A stretch of 64,000 nt of DNA, from the NCBI RefSeq assembly GCF_024622195.1, contig NZ_JANKBI010000015.1:85983-149982 (forward strand), in the 5' to 3' direction. The stretch comes from Murimonas intestini (lineage in GTDB: Bacteria; Bacillota; Clostridia; Lachnospirales; Lachnospiraceae). A program made the translations under genes and the position numbers. Below are positions 33,412 to 42,057 of the stretch, piece by piece (the first letter of the stretch is position 1; each line of letters starts with the position of its first letter). The notes below the pieces were generated by a model that saw only the letters and a program-made list of their open reading frames with translations, did not search any database and had not been told where the DNA came from.

Positions 33412-33992
33412 AAGTGACACTGATATACCTGGCGGCTGGAAACAGCCGCCGCTTCGGTTTAAACAAATTATTATATCCTATAGAGGGCAGGGCCATGTAC
33501 CGCCATCTGCTGGAGCGCCTGGCAAGTATATGCGAAAGACATGAAGGCTGGGAAGTGCTGGCAGTCACTCAGTATGAGGAGATATACAGTGAGATCATGT
33601 CGTCGATGGAGGGAAGGCCGGTCCGTGTCATTATGTCTCCTGACAGCATCAGAGGGATTTCCATGTCGGTTAAGGCGGGAGTCAGGGCTTCGGGGGATTC
33701 TGACGCATGGGCCTTTTTTGTGGCGGACCAGCCTTTTATGAAAGAAACTACAGCGGAAGGCTTTCTGGAAACAATGGAGAGGGAAGGATGCGAACTGGGC
33801 TGTATGGCCAGCGGCGGACACCTGGGAAATCCAGCCTGGTTCCTGGCAGATTATGCCCCTGAGCTCCTGGATCTTGCAGGAGACAGGGGAGGAAAGCAGA
33901 TTATCAGAAAATATTTAGAGAGAGTCCGCCTGTATGAAGCAGGCGGGGAAAAAGAGCTGCTGGATATTGACACTATGTCAGGTTTACTTTGA
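33408..33992 (+). CDS. MocA-like molybdenum cofactor cytidylyltransferase
   Basis: 194 residues overlapping the large subunit by ATGA. The N-terminus (IYLAAGNSRRFGLNKLLYPIEG) is the nucleotide-binding motif of MobA/MocA-like transferases; FVADQPFM holds the metal-binding Asp and HLGNPAWF the product loop. It attaches CMP to molybdopterin, giving the dinucleotide cofactor used by this enzyme family. Its last 9 bases overlap the convergent LacI gene. Confidence 0.87.
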   Translation: MKVTLIYLAAGNSRRFGLNKLLYPIEGRAMYRHLLERLASICERHEGWEVLAVTQYEEIYSEIMSSMEGRPVRVIMSPDSIRGISMSVKAGVRASGDSDAWAFFVADQPFMKETTAEGFLETMEREGCELGCMASGGHLGNPAWFLADYAPELLDLAGDRGGKQIIRKYLERVRLYEAGGEKELLDIDTMSGLL

Positions 33993-34994
33993 CAGGTCAC
34001 GCACAGAGCTCCGTTCTATAAAATGTGTCTTAATGATCTTGGTTCTGGGAAAATCAGAGTAATCCCCCTGTATCCGCTTCAGAAGCAGCCGGGAGGCCTC
34101 GGTTCCCATCTGTGCCAGGTCCTGGACCACCACAGAGATAGGAGGGTCAAATGCAGAAAAAATCTCATCATCATCAAAGCTTATAAGCGACAGGTCTTCG
34201 GGGATGCGAATAGACAAGTTGTCCAGCTGCTGTATGGCAGAGACCGTCATAAAATAACCAAGCAGAAATACAGCTGTGGGAGGATTTTGCTGAGACATGA
34301 GTTTTTTGAATAATTTTCCAGAAGTTTCGGCAGTAAAGTCTCCGCACATGACTATCTGATCCTGCTCCGGGATGGAAAATTCCCTGCATGCGCTGCGAAA
34401 GCCGCGGATACGTTCGCTTGTAGTATAACTGTCAATATCGCCGCCGATGACACCTACACGGCGGTGTCCCCTTTCCAGGAGATACTTCGTTGTGCAGTAG
34501 GCGCTGTAGCAGTTGTCAGAGGTCACGGAATCACCCGCAGGCTCGGTCATGACCTGGTCCAGATAGATATACGGGATATTATTGGACTTCAGCAGAGTGA
34601 ACAGGTTGGAACGCTGCAGGTCCAGAGAAACGATTATGACGCCTTCTACCTGGGCGCTTACAAGGTGACGGTAAACTTCAGACTGGTCCTGGCTGGAAGG
34701 ATCATATGTGCTGATGATAGTTGAATAATTATGCCTCTGCATATACTCTTCCACATAGCTGCAGATAGACCCCCAGAAATAATCACTGATCACAGGCAGC
34801 AGGATACAGATGGTGTTGGTTCTGTGGCTTCTGAGCATTTGTGCCTGTTTGTTGGGGATATATCCCAGACGTTCTATGCTTTCTTCTATTAATTTCTGGT
34901 TTTCAGGTAGTATTTTCTTACCGTTCAGATATTTTGATATTGTCGCCAGGGACAGATTCGTATCCCTGGCGATATCTTTTATTGTAGATCCCAT
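33984..34994 (-). CDS. LacI-family repressor, probably of the adjacent sugar importer operon
   Basis: 336 residues: helix-turn-helix TIKDIARDTNLSLATISKYLNGKK and hinge region RLGYIPNKQAQMLRSHRT, then a two-lobed sugar-binding domain (ICILLPVISDYFWGSICSYVEEYM; GVIIVSLDLQRS; FLLGYFMTVSAIQQL; LSLISFDDDEIFSAF). It is divergent from the binding-protein gene at 35351 across 356 bases holding two GAAACGTTT sites, so it most likely represses that operon until a fucosylated-glycan-derived sugar binds. It converges on the MocA-like gene, not part of that operon. Confidence 0.88.
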   Translation of the reverse strand: MGSTIKDIARDTNLSLATISKYLNGKKILPENQKLIEESIERLGYIPNKQAQMLRSHRTNTICILLPVISDYFWGSICSYVEEYMQRHNYSTIISTYDPSSQDQSEVYRHLVSAQVEGVIIVSLDLQRSNLFTLLKSNNIPYIYLDQVMTEPAGDSVTSDNCYSAYCTTKYLLERGHRRVGVIGGDIDSYTTSERIRGFRSACREFSIPEQDQIVMCGDFTAETSGKLFKKLMSQQNPPTAVFLLGYFMTVSAIQQLDNLSIRIPEDLSLISFDDDEIFSAFDPPISVVVQDLAQMGTEASRLLLKRIQGDYSDFPRTKIIKTHFIERSSVRDLSK

Positions 34995-35350
34995 AGTTTT
35001 CCCTCCCAGGTTCTTATAAATAAAGGGTAACTGTGAAGGTACTGAACAGTTACACTATTTTAAATTATACTAGTTGCCTATATGTTAGTCAAGTACTGCC
35101 CGTAACTGAACATACTATATGAAAAAACGAAACGTTTAGTTTAATTTAAAAAGGTTAACAATTAAAAATCACCTAAAACAGCACGATAAAATTGGATAAA
35201 ATATACAAAATTTACATAATGTATTGACAAAAAAACAATATGGTACTATTATCTAGTTATAAAAACAAGAAACGTTTTACTTAGCGCTGAGTTTACGGAG
35301 AAAGTTTTTCAGTACATGATAAAAATGCAGTAAACGAAAGGAGAAACAAA
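34995..35350. promoter_or_regulatory. Divergent control region of the LacI gene and the fucoside importer operon
   Basis: AT-rich, no ORF. Plus-strand promoter: TTGACA (35224-35229), 17 bases, TATTAT (35247-35252). GAAACGTTT occurs at 35129-35137 and 35269-35277. The second lies about 10 bases after the expected start site, the first about 140 bases upstream, so looping is possible. The AACGTT core is typical of LacI-family operators and also overlaps the CcpA cre consensus, so catabolite control is an alternative reading. Confidence 0.72.
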
Positions 35351-36661
35351 ATGAAGAGAAAAGTTTTAGCAGTAGTTATGGCAATGTCGATGGCAGTTGG
35401 TGTATGGCCTGCAGCAGCTATGCAGACAGAAGCATCCGGCGGGGATGATATCACGATTACAGTTTCTTCACGTTACTCGAATGACAATCCGGATGAGAAT
35501 TATTTCCGTCAGAAGGTAGAAGAATTTAACGCTATGGATAACGGCATCACAGTTGTCATGGATAATATCTCTACGGAATCTGATTATCTGGACAAGCTGA
35601 GGACTTCATTTGCAAACGGCGATACTCCGGATGTATTCCAGGAATATGGCGGAAGCCGCTGCCTGGACTATCTGGAAGCAGATGCTCTTGTGGACTTAAA
35701 GCCTTATCTGGATGAAAATGACGGAGAATGGTACAACACATTCTATGATTCACTTTGGAACCAGACCATATATGAAGGATATGAAGGTATCTACGCTGTT
35801 CCGTTTAAGACATACATGGTAGTAATGTATTATAACAAGGATCTTTTTGAAAAAGCAGGAATTGAGGTGCCAAAGACAGTTGATGAGATGCTTGCTGCCT
35901 GCGAAACATTTAAATCAATGGATATCCTTCCGTTCCAGGTAGGCGAAAAAGATAACTACCGTTTTGGACATTTCAATAACAATCTGGTTATTAAAACACT
36001 CGGCGTTGACGCAGTTGACAAGCTGGCAAGCAGAGAACTCGCTTATGACAGCGATGAGATGATCTCAACTTATAAGACAATGGCAGAAATGGTGGAAAAA
36101 GGATATTTTGGAGACAACATACTGGATACAGACTCCACCACAGAGAATACGATCTTTAAAGAAGGCAACGTAGCTATGCATTACGATGGAACATGGTTTA
36201 TCGCAAACGAACTTTTCGGAACAGACTTCTACGATCACGTAGGCGTTGCAGCATTCCCTTATGGCGATGAATCCTGCAAGAACTATGCTCAGGGCGGATC
36301 TTCTGATATGTTCTTTGTATCCAAGCTGAACAAATCTCAGGAGCAGATCGATGCATCCATCGAATTCCTGAAGTTTATCACATCTCCTGAATATTATCAG
36401 GGACTTGATGAAGTAGCTCAGACTATCGTACCTGTAAAATTTGAAAAAACAGACAAATCTCCGGTTAATCCGCTTCTGGATGAAGTTAACAAGATCCAGT
36501 CAGAAGTTGTAGATATGAGAACAGATATCCAGAACTATGATCCTGAATCTCATATGCTGGATACAGTACGTTCAGCGCTGCAGGGGCTGGCAATGGGAAA
36601 TAGCCCGGAACAGTGTGCTGAGGAAATAATGCAGCGTATACAGGAGTACGGCGGCCAGTAG
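35351..36661 (+). CDS. CUT1-type sugar-binding protein
   Basis: 436 residues of SBP family 1 (ITVSSRYSNDNPDENYFRQKVEEFNAMDNGITV, NGDTPDVFQEYGG, YAVPFKTYMVVMYYNKDLFEKAGIEVPKT). Signal peptide MKRKVLAVVMAMSMAVGVWPAAA has no lipobox cysteine. It is followed by two permease genes and a fucosidase gene, so an oligosaccharide with fucose is a reasonable ligand. No ATPase is encoded in the operon; a shared MsmK-type ATPase elsewhere is expected. Confidence 0.87.
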   Translation: MKRKVLAVVMAMSMAVGVWPAAAMQTEASGGDDITITVSSRYSNDNPDENYFRQKVEEFNAMDNGITVVMDNISTESDYLDKLRTSFANGDTPDVFQEYGGSRCLDYLEADALVDLKPYLDENDGEWYNTFYDSLWNQTIYEGYEGIYAVPFKTYMVVMYYNKDLFEKAGIEVPKTVDEMLAACETFKSMDILPFQVGEKDNYRFGHFNNNLVIKTLGVDAVDKLASRELAYDSDEMISTYKTMAEMVEKGYFGDNILDTDSTTENTIFKEGNVAMHYDGTWFIANELFGTDFYDHVGVAAFPYGDESCKNYAQGGSSDMFFVSKLNKSQEQIDASIEFLKFITSPEYYQGLDEVAQTIVPVKFEKTDKSPVNPLLDEVNKIQSEVVDMRTDIQNYDPESHMLDTVRSALQGLAMGNSPEQCAEEIMQRIQEYGGQ

Positions 36662-36700
36662 AAACAGATGACAGTGGGTTAATGTTCAAAAAAGCGGCAA

Positions 36701-36727
36701 AGGGGTTCCCTGGGAAAGGGAACCCTT
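36701..36727 (+). promoter_or_regulatory. Intercistronic hairpin between binding protein and permease
   Basis: GGGTTCCC/GGGAACCC extended to about 9 bp with a 7-base loop, not followed by a T-run. It is likely to stabilise the abundant binding-protein mRNA or partly attenuate the downstream genes. Confidence 0.65.
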
Positions 36728-36748
36728 AAGTATAGGGAGGTGTAACGC

Positions 36749-37630
36749 TTGAAGAAAAGACGGTCTTCTAAGACAACGATAATACTGTATCTTGCACCCG
36801 CGGTTATCCTTTTCGTAATGTTTATCCTGTATCCTGTAATCAATACCATATATCTTTCATTCAACAGCTGGAAGGGGATTTATGGTTCTCCTGTAAATTT
36901 TGTAGGACTTACAAATTATAAGCAGGTACTTCAGAATAATGCGTTCTGGAAATCTCTTTTAAATTCATTCTTCTTTATGGTCGGAGGCTTCTGTGTTCTG
37001 ATGCCTCTCTCGTTTGGACTGGCGCTTATCATCACATCAAAGCTGCGCGGTACAAAGTTCATGAAAACGGCATTTTTTATGCCTGTCATGCTGTCAACTA
37101 CAGCAGTGGCGCTTATGTGGGTCTACATATTGAATCCATCCTACGGAGCTTTAAATGAACTTCTCCGTGCCCTTCATCTGGATGGACTTGCAAAAGACTG
37201 GCTGTCTACTCCGGGACTGAACATTTGGAGTGTGGTACTTGTCAATGAATGGATGTACGCCGGATATAATATGCTTATATTTGCCGCAGGTCTTGTCTCC
37301 ATCCCCGGAGATATCTATGAGGCGGCAGAGATTGACGGATGTACGGGCTTTAAGAGGCTGCGGTACATTTCCATACCGCTTTCCAAGGAATCCTTTAAGA
37401 TATTCTCTATCCTCTGTGTCACAGGCTGTCTGAAGGCATTCGACCTGGTATGGGCTATGACAAAGGGAGGTCCCAATCATACTTCGGAGGTTCCAGCTTC
37501 ATTACTTTATAATGAGGCATTCACTTATAAGTTCTTCGGAAAGTCCAGCGCGATCGGCGTGCTTCTGCTGATCCTGGGTGTCACATTGAGTATCCTGGTC
37601 AACAGGCTGTTAAGACGGGAGGAGGAATGA
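36749..37630 (+). CDS. CUT1 ABC sugar permease (MalF/UgpA-like)
   Basis: 293 residues from a TTG start with AGGGAGGTG 6 bases upstream. Six membrane segments and the EAA loop EAAEIDGCTGFKRLRYISIPLSKESFKI, which docks on the ATPase. Works with the permease encoded 3 bases downstream and the binding protein upstream. Confidence 0.9.
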   Translation: MKKRRSSKTTIILYLAPAVILFVMFILYPVINTIYLSFNSWKGIYGSPVNFVGLTNYKQVLQNNAFWKSLLNSFFFMVGGFCVLMPLSFGLALIITSKLRGTKFMKTAFFMPVMLSTTAVALMWVYILNPSYGALNELLRALHLDGLAKDWLSTPGLNIWSVVLVNEWMYAGYNMLIFAAGLVSIPGDIYEAAEIDGCTGFKRLRYISIPLSKESFKIFSILCVTGCLKAFDLVWAMTKGGPNHTSEVPASLLYNEAFTYKFFGKSSAIGVLLLILGVTLSILVNRLLRREEE

Positions 37631-37633
37631 CGT

Positions 37634-38458
37634 ATGAAAAGAAAAATCGGAAAGGCATTTATCTATTTGTTTGCCATCTTCTGGACTGTCATGACGATAT
37701 TCCCGCTGTTTATTACATTTTTCAATTCAGTGAAGGATAATAAGGGAATAACGCTGGGCATGTTTACATGGCCCGAAGAATTTATGTGGTCCAACTATAC
37801 CCAGGCATTTGAGGCCGCCCATATCCTGCAGGCGGTGGGGAATTCCATGTTTTTTGCTATCACATCAACACTTCTTACAATTGTTATCGGTATGCTGGCG
37901 GCTTATATCTTATCCAGAAAAGTCTTTAAGGGACGAGGGATCGTATACACCATGTTCCTGATCGGCGTTATGGTACCGATCCACTGTACGATCATCCCCA
38001 TATCTTCCATGGCTACTCAGGTGCATGGGAAGAACCAGAGCTGGTTCCTGATTCTTGTATACACAGCGTTTGCGCTCTCACAGGCTATTTTCCTGTTTAC
38101 GGGCTATTTAAACGGAGTCAGCAGAGAACTTGATGAGGCGGCAGTGATAGACGGCTGCAGAGACCGGCAGATATTATTCAGGGTTTTGATGCCGGTATGT
38201 ATGCCTATTATTTCTACGGAAGCTATTCTGGCTTTTATCGCAGGATACGGAGAACTTATCTTCGGTATGATCCTGATGTCAGACCAGAATAAATATACTG
38301 TGGCCAGAGCCATGCTGACATTTACCGGAGGATACAAGGTATCCCTCGGGCCTATATTTGCATGTATTATAGTAGCTGTAGTGCCTATGATCATTATTTA
38401 TATACTCTTCCATGAGAAGGTTCAGGAAGGTATGCTGACAGGGGCAATTAAAGGTTAA
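37634..38458 (+). CDS. CUT1 ABC sugar permease (MalG/UgpE-like)
   Basis: 274 residues, six membrane segments, EAA loop LDEAAVIDGCRDRQILFRVLMPVCMP and the typical C-terminus (..VQEGMLTGAIKG). Ribosome-binding site GGAGGAGG before the ATG. Second half of the channel for the fucoside/oligosaccharide importer; the fucosidase gene follows 13 bases later. Confidence 0.9.
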   Translation: MKRKIGKAFIYLFAIFWTVMTIFPLFITFFNSVKDNKGITLGMFTWPEEFMWSNYTQAFEAAHILQAVGNSMFFAITSTLLTIVIGMLAAYILSRKVFKGRGIVYTMFLIGVMVPIHCTIIPISSMATQVHGKNQSWFLILVYTAFALSQAIFLFTGYLNGVSRELDEAAVIDGCRDRQILFRVLMPVCMPIISTEAILAFIAGYGELIFGMILMSDQNKYTVARAMLTFTGGYKVSLGPIFACIIVAVVPMIIIYILFHEKVQEGMLTGAIKG

Positions 38459-38471
38459 AGGGAGGACAAAA

Positions 38472-39764
38472 ATGACAAAGATCGACAGAGTACCGGACAC
38501 AAAACAGCAGTGGTTTAAGGATGCCAAATACGGACTTTTCATACATTGGGGGCTGTACTCAATACTCGCGGGAGAGTATAAGGGAAAGAAGACTGACCAT
38601 ATCTCAGAGTGGATCATGAATTCGCTGGGTATCCCTGCAGAAGAGTATGAAAAGCTGGCAAAGGAATTTGATCCCACAGAATTCAATGCTGACGAACTTG
38701 TCCGCAGGGCAAAGGAAGACTGGGGCATGAAGTATATTGTATTTACTTCCAAGCATCATGAGGGGTTTGCAATGTATCATTCTAAGGTGAGCCCCTACAA
38801 TGTGGTGGATGCCACACCATGCGGCAGGGATATCCTGCGTGAGCTGGCGGATGCGTGCAGAAAGTATGATATGAAGCTGGGATTATATTATTCACAGTCT
38901 CAGGACTGGCATGACCCCAACGGCTATGTATCACATGCCAATGGCGGTGAGGACCAGTTAAAGGATGATAATGACAAAAAGGATTTCCAGTATTACCTGG
39001 ATCACAAGGTTAAACCTCAGCTGAAGGAAATACTCAGCGAGTATGGGGATATCTGCCTGATATGGTTTGACACGCCCATGGGTATGACTATAGAACAGAG
39101 CAGGGAATGCGTTGAGACTGTAAAGTCCATGCAGCCTGACTGTATTGTGAGCGGGCGCGTGGGGAACCAGCTGGGAGATTATATGACTACAGGTGACAAC
39201 TTCATTCCGCGCCTTCCATTTGAAGGGGACTGGGAAGTGCCAGCCACATTAAATGACACCTGGGGCTACAATAAGGATGACAACGAGTGGAAGAATCCTG
39301 ATGATATAATCAGGCTCCTTGTCAAGATCAGCAGCCGGGGCGGAAATTATCTGCTGAATATCGGACCAAAAGCAAGCGGAGAAGTGCCGAAGGAGAGCAT
39401 CGAGATCCTGAATACAGTCGGCAGGTATGTGAACCAGAACGCTGACGGCGTTTTCGGAACAAGGAGGATAGATGTCTATCCTTATGAACTGGACTGGGCA
39501 GAATTTACAGGTAAAGACCATAAGCTGTTTATCCATGTCTTTAAACCCAGGAAACGCCTGGAAATCCTCAATTGCGGAAACAATGTTACAAAAGCATATG
39601 TGCTGAGGGACGGCAGGGAACTGGAATTTGACGTATCTCCCACATGTGAAGGTGATACTATGATAAATGTAGAACTTCCGAAAGATCTGAGAGAAGAGAA
39701 GAATTATTGCGTGTGCCTTGAGCTTGAAGAGGTGTCACCGGTATTTGAACCTCTCCGGGGATAA
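38472..39764 (+). CDS. Intracellular alpha-L-fucosidase, GH29
   Basis: 430 residues without signal peptide, so it acts on imported sugars. GH29 landmarks: WFKDAKYGLFIHWGLYS at the N-terminus, YIVFTSKHHEGFAMYHS, LGLYYSQSQDWHDPN, and the nucleophile D200 in ICLIWFDTPMG. A beta-sandwich C-terminal domain follows (from about residue 335). It hydrolyses alpha-linked fucose with retention. Co-transcribed with the CUT1 importer, it defines the cluster as fucosylated-glycan use. Confidence 0.9.
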   Translation: MTKIDRVPDTKQQWFKDAKYGLFIHWGLYSILAGEYKGKKTDHISEWIMNSLGIPAEEYEKLAKEFDPTEFNADELVRRAKEDWGMKYIVFTSKHHEGFAMYHSKVSPYNVVDATPCGRDILRELADACRKYDMKLGLYYSQSQDWHDPNGYVSHANGGEDQLKDDNDKKDFQYYLDHKVKPQLKEILSEYGDICLIWFDTPMGMTIEQSRECVETVKSMQPDCIVSGRVGNQLGDYMTTGDNFIPRLPFEGDWEVPATLNDTWGYNKDDNEWKNPDDIIRLLVKISSRGGNYLLNIGPKASGEVPKESIEILNTVGRYVNQNADGVFGTRRIDVYPYELDWAEFTGKDHKLFIHVFKPRKRLEILNCGNNVTKAYVLRDGRELEFDVSPTCEGDTMINVELPKDLREEKNYCVCLELEEVSPVFEPLRG

Positions 39765-39793
39765 TTGAAGGGACGCAGGTATGGCAGCAGATA

Positions 39794-39822
39794 TTGCTGT
39801 CGTGTAAAGGGTATGTTATAAT
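39794..39822 (+). promoter_or_regulatory. Promoter of the second LacI regulator
   Basis: TTGCTG (39794-39799), 17 bases, TATAAT (39817-39822). A leader hairpin built on CCGCC/GGCGG (about 39841-39867) followed by TTTTTT (39875-39880) lies between promoter and gene and may attenuate it. Confidence 0.7.
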
Positions 39823-39895
39823 AGCAGCAGACTGAGGATATGCCGCCAGTGTTTTTGCACCGGCGGTTATATCTGTTTTTTCCGGGGAGGAAATC

Positions 39896-40906
39896 ATGGC
39901 GATTACCATTAAGGATGTTGCAAAAGAGACAAACCTGGCTATATCTACGATCTCTAAATATATGAACGGCGGCCCTGTGAGGCAGAAGAATAAAAAAGTC
40001 ATTGAAGAGGCGGTCAGGAAGCTGGGATATAATCCCAATAAAGCAGCCAGGGGGCTGCGCAGTTCCAGGACTTATATGATAGGCGTGGTGCTTGACAGCC
40101 TGGAGAGCCAGTATTTTGGCAGAATTACAGCGCGCATGGAGCAGGTCTTAAAGGAAAAGGGCTATTCCATCATGGTGTGCTGCCACAGAGACAGTAATGA
40201 AAAGGCAAAGAAGTGTGTTGAATTCATGGTATCCAGACAGGTGGACGGCATCCTTATCTTATCTCTGGCAGGCGATGCCGGCTATATGGACGCTGCCATT
40301 AATAATAAGATACCGATCGTAGCCCTGGACCGGGTGCCGGAAACAGAGTGTGACAGTGTGGGCACGAATGCAGCTACAGGTGCATATCAGGCTGTAGAAT
40401 ACCTGGTACAGCAGAATCATAAGAAGATAGCTGTGATCTCAGGCACATGGAGAGAAAATCCGGGCCTGAGAACAGCCAATGAAAGACTGAACGGCTATTA
40501 CAGGGTGTTTGAAGATTATTGCCTGAAGGTGGCCCCTGAGTTTATTGTGGAAGGTGATTTTTCATTTGACTCAGGATACAAGTGCATGACAAGGCTCTGG
40601 GAACTGGAAGAACATCCGACCGCTGTATTTGTTACGAATTATAATATGACTATGGGCGCAATGACGGCTATACATAATTTAAAAATTAAAGTTCCAGAGG
40701 AGCTTTCAATCGTTGTGTTTGATGATCTTGAGTATTCCAGCATATCCAGGCCAAAACTGACTTCAGTGCGTCAGCCGGCCCAGGAGGTGGCGGATGAGAG
40801 TGTAAAGCTTCTCATGCGCAGGATAGAGGGGGATTATGGAGATTTCCCCAAATGTCTGAAGCTGCCCACCACTTTCCATATCAGAAACTCGGTGAGAGAA
40901 CTGTAA
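39896..40906 (+). CDS. LacI-family transcriptional regulator
   Basis: 336 residues; HTH TIKDVAKETNLAISTISKYMNGG, hinge KLGYNPNKAARGLRSSRT, and sugar-binding domain (IGVVLDSLESQYFGRITARME; DGILILSLAGD; VFVTNYNMTMGAMTAI; LSIVVFDDLEYSSI). It is a paralogue of the repressor at 33984-34994 with the same length and similar C-terminus (RRIEGDYGDFPK versus KRIQGDYSDFPR). It lies downstream of the first fucosidase and converges on an AraC gene with a 5-base gap. The target operon is not evident. Confidence 0.88.
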   Translation: MAITIKDVAKETNLAISTISKYMNGGPVRQKNKKVIEEAVRKLGYNPNKAARGLRSSRTYMIGVVLDSLESQYFGRITARMEQVLKEKGYSIMVCCHRDSNEKAKKCVEFMVSRQVDGILILSLAGDAGYMDAAINNKIPIVALDRVPETECDSVGTNAATGAYQAVEYLVQQNHKKIAVISGTWRENPGLRTANERLNGYYRVFEDYCLKVAPEFIVEGDFSFDSGYKCMTRLWELEEHPTAVFVTNYNMTMGAMTAIHNLKIKVPEELSIVVFDDLEYSSISRPKLTSVRQPAQEVADESVKLLMRRIEGDYGDFPKCLKLPTTFHIRNSVREL

Positions 40907-40911
40907 ATAGA

Positions 40912-41787
40912 TCAGGTACGCGTGCTATCCAGCCGTTTTCTGTATTCCCGGGCGCTGATGCCATAGTGGCGCCGGAATGCTGTTGAAAAATGCTCTACAG
41001 AAGAATATCCCAGCAGCTCGGAGATATCTGTGATCGTCAGGGACAGGTCGGGCAGCAGGGATGCGGCAGCGGCCATTTTTGCGTGAGTACGTTTCTGGAG
41101 GAAGGTCTGTCCGTATTGTTTCTGCAGCAGGCGTTCTGTCTGGCGTGTGCTAAGGCCCAGCCGGGAGGCCAGAGAATCCAGGGTGAGAGTGCTGTATTCA
41201 TAAAGGAATGATTCTTCCAGAATGAGAGAAGGATTAAAGACAGAGGTTCGGGTATCCGGCAGGGATCCGGACTCTTTTTTATCTTTATAATTTCTCACAA
41301 GCCGGATGACCAGTTGCCTGAGCAGAGCTTCTGTCTCCAGCATGAAGCCGGTGCCCTGCGTATGCAGTTCTGTGAAGATATCCTGAAAAAGCTGATGGAT
41401 ATTCTGCCTGTCTTCTCCAAACCAGAAAACAGTATCTAAAAAGCAGGATAATACCTCCACCGTATCTTTAGATCCTTTTGAGTAACGTGGGAGGGACTCT
41501 GTGCGCAGATAAATGCAGTATTCACACATAGGATTCGTTTTGCCCGGAAGCTGTGCATGCTCTACATGAGGGCCTGTTATATAGAGGGTGTTGGGGACGA
41601 TATGACAGTCTCTGTCCTTCAGTTTTAATGTGCCGTTTCCGCTTGGGACATAGTGGATCTCATAGCTTCCGGGCCCGTGGCTGTGGCTGGGCATGGACTG
41701 GTCAAAGGAGCTGAAGCTGAAATTGCCGGCATGAAAGCGGACATTGCCCATGGTAAAAGATATTTCCAGGTTGGTGTAGAAAGGCAT
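40912..41787 (-). CDS. AraC-family regulator with cupin sensor domain
   Basis: 291 residues: N-terminal cupin (SHGPGSYEIHYVPSGNGTLKLKDRDCHIVPNTLYITGP, His-rich) and a C-terminal double HTH (LTLDSLASRLGLSTRQTERLLQKQYGQTF and LTITDISELLGYSSVEHFSTAFRRHYGISAREYRKR). It is divergent from the second fucosidase gene and probably activates it in response to a sugar. Confidence 0.87.
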   Translation of the reverse strand: MPFYTNLEISFTMGNVRFHAGNFSFSSFDQSMPSHSHGPGSYEIHYVPSGNGTLKLKDRDCHIVPNTLYITGPHVEHAQLPGKTNPMCEYCIYLRTESLPRYSKGSKDTVEVLSCFLDTVFWFGEDRQNIHQLFQDIFTELHTQGTGFMLETEALLRQLVIRLVRNYKDKKESGSLPDTRTSVFNPSLILEESFLYEYSTLTLDSLASRLGLSTRQTERLLQKQYGQTFLQKRTHAKMAAAASLLPDLSLTITDISELLGYSSVEHFSTAFRRHYGISAREYRKRLDSTRT

Positions 41788-42057
41788 GGTTTCCTCCTGA
41801 CTGTTTTTATTCTTAAAGGATAATTATTATGGAGTGTATCTGTAAATTGTACCAGCTTTTTACTCTCAGCACAATAAAAACATGCGGTAATGCGACAAAA
41901 AACAGCTTAAAATGTCAAGTGATGCTCTGGAAAAAATGTACTCATTTTATATAATAAGAATATAAAAAACTCGTAACTATTCAGCATGTCTGTGCATTTA
42001 CTGCACAGACTGCAAGAAAATGAGTGGTATATAAACCCTAGAATACAGGAGGCTAAA
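41788..42057. promoter_or_regulatory. Divergent control region AraC / second fucosidase
   Basis: AT-rich, no gene. A TATAAT-like box lies near 41950 on the plus strand. A perfect 9-bp leader hairpin GTCTGTGCA/TGCACAGAC (41988-42010) precedes the ribosome-binding site. No clear AraC half-sites could be fixed by eye. Confidence 0.55.
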
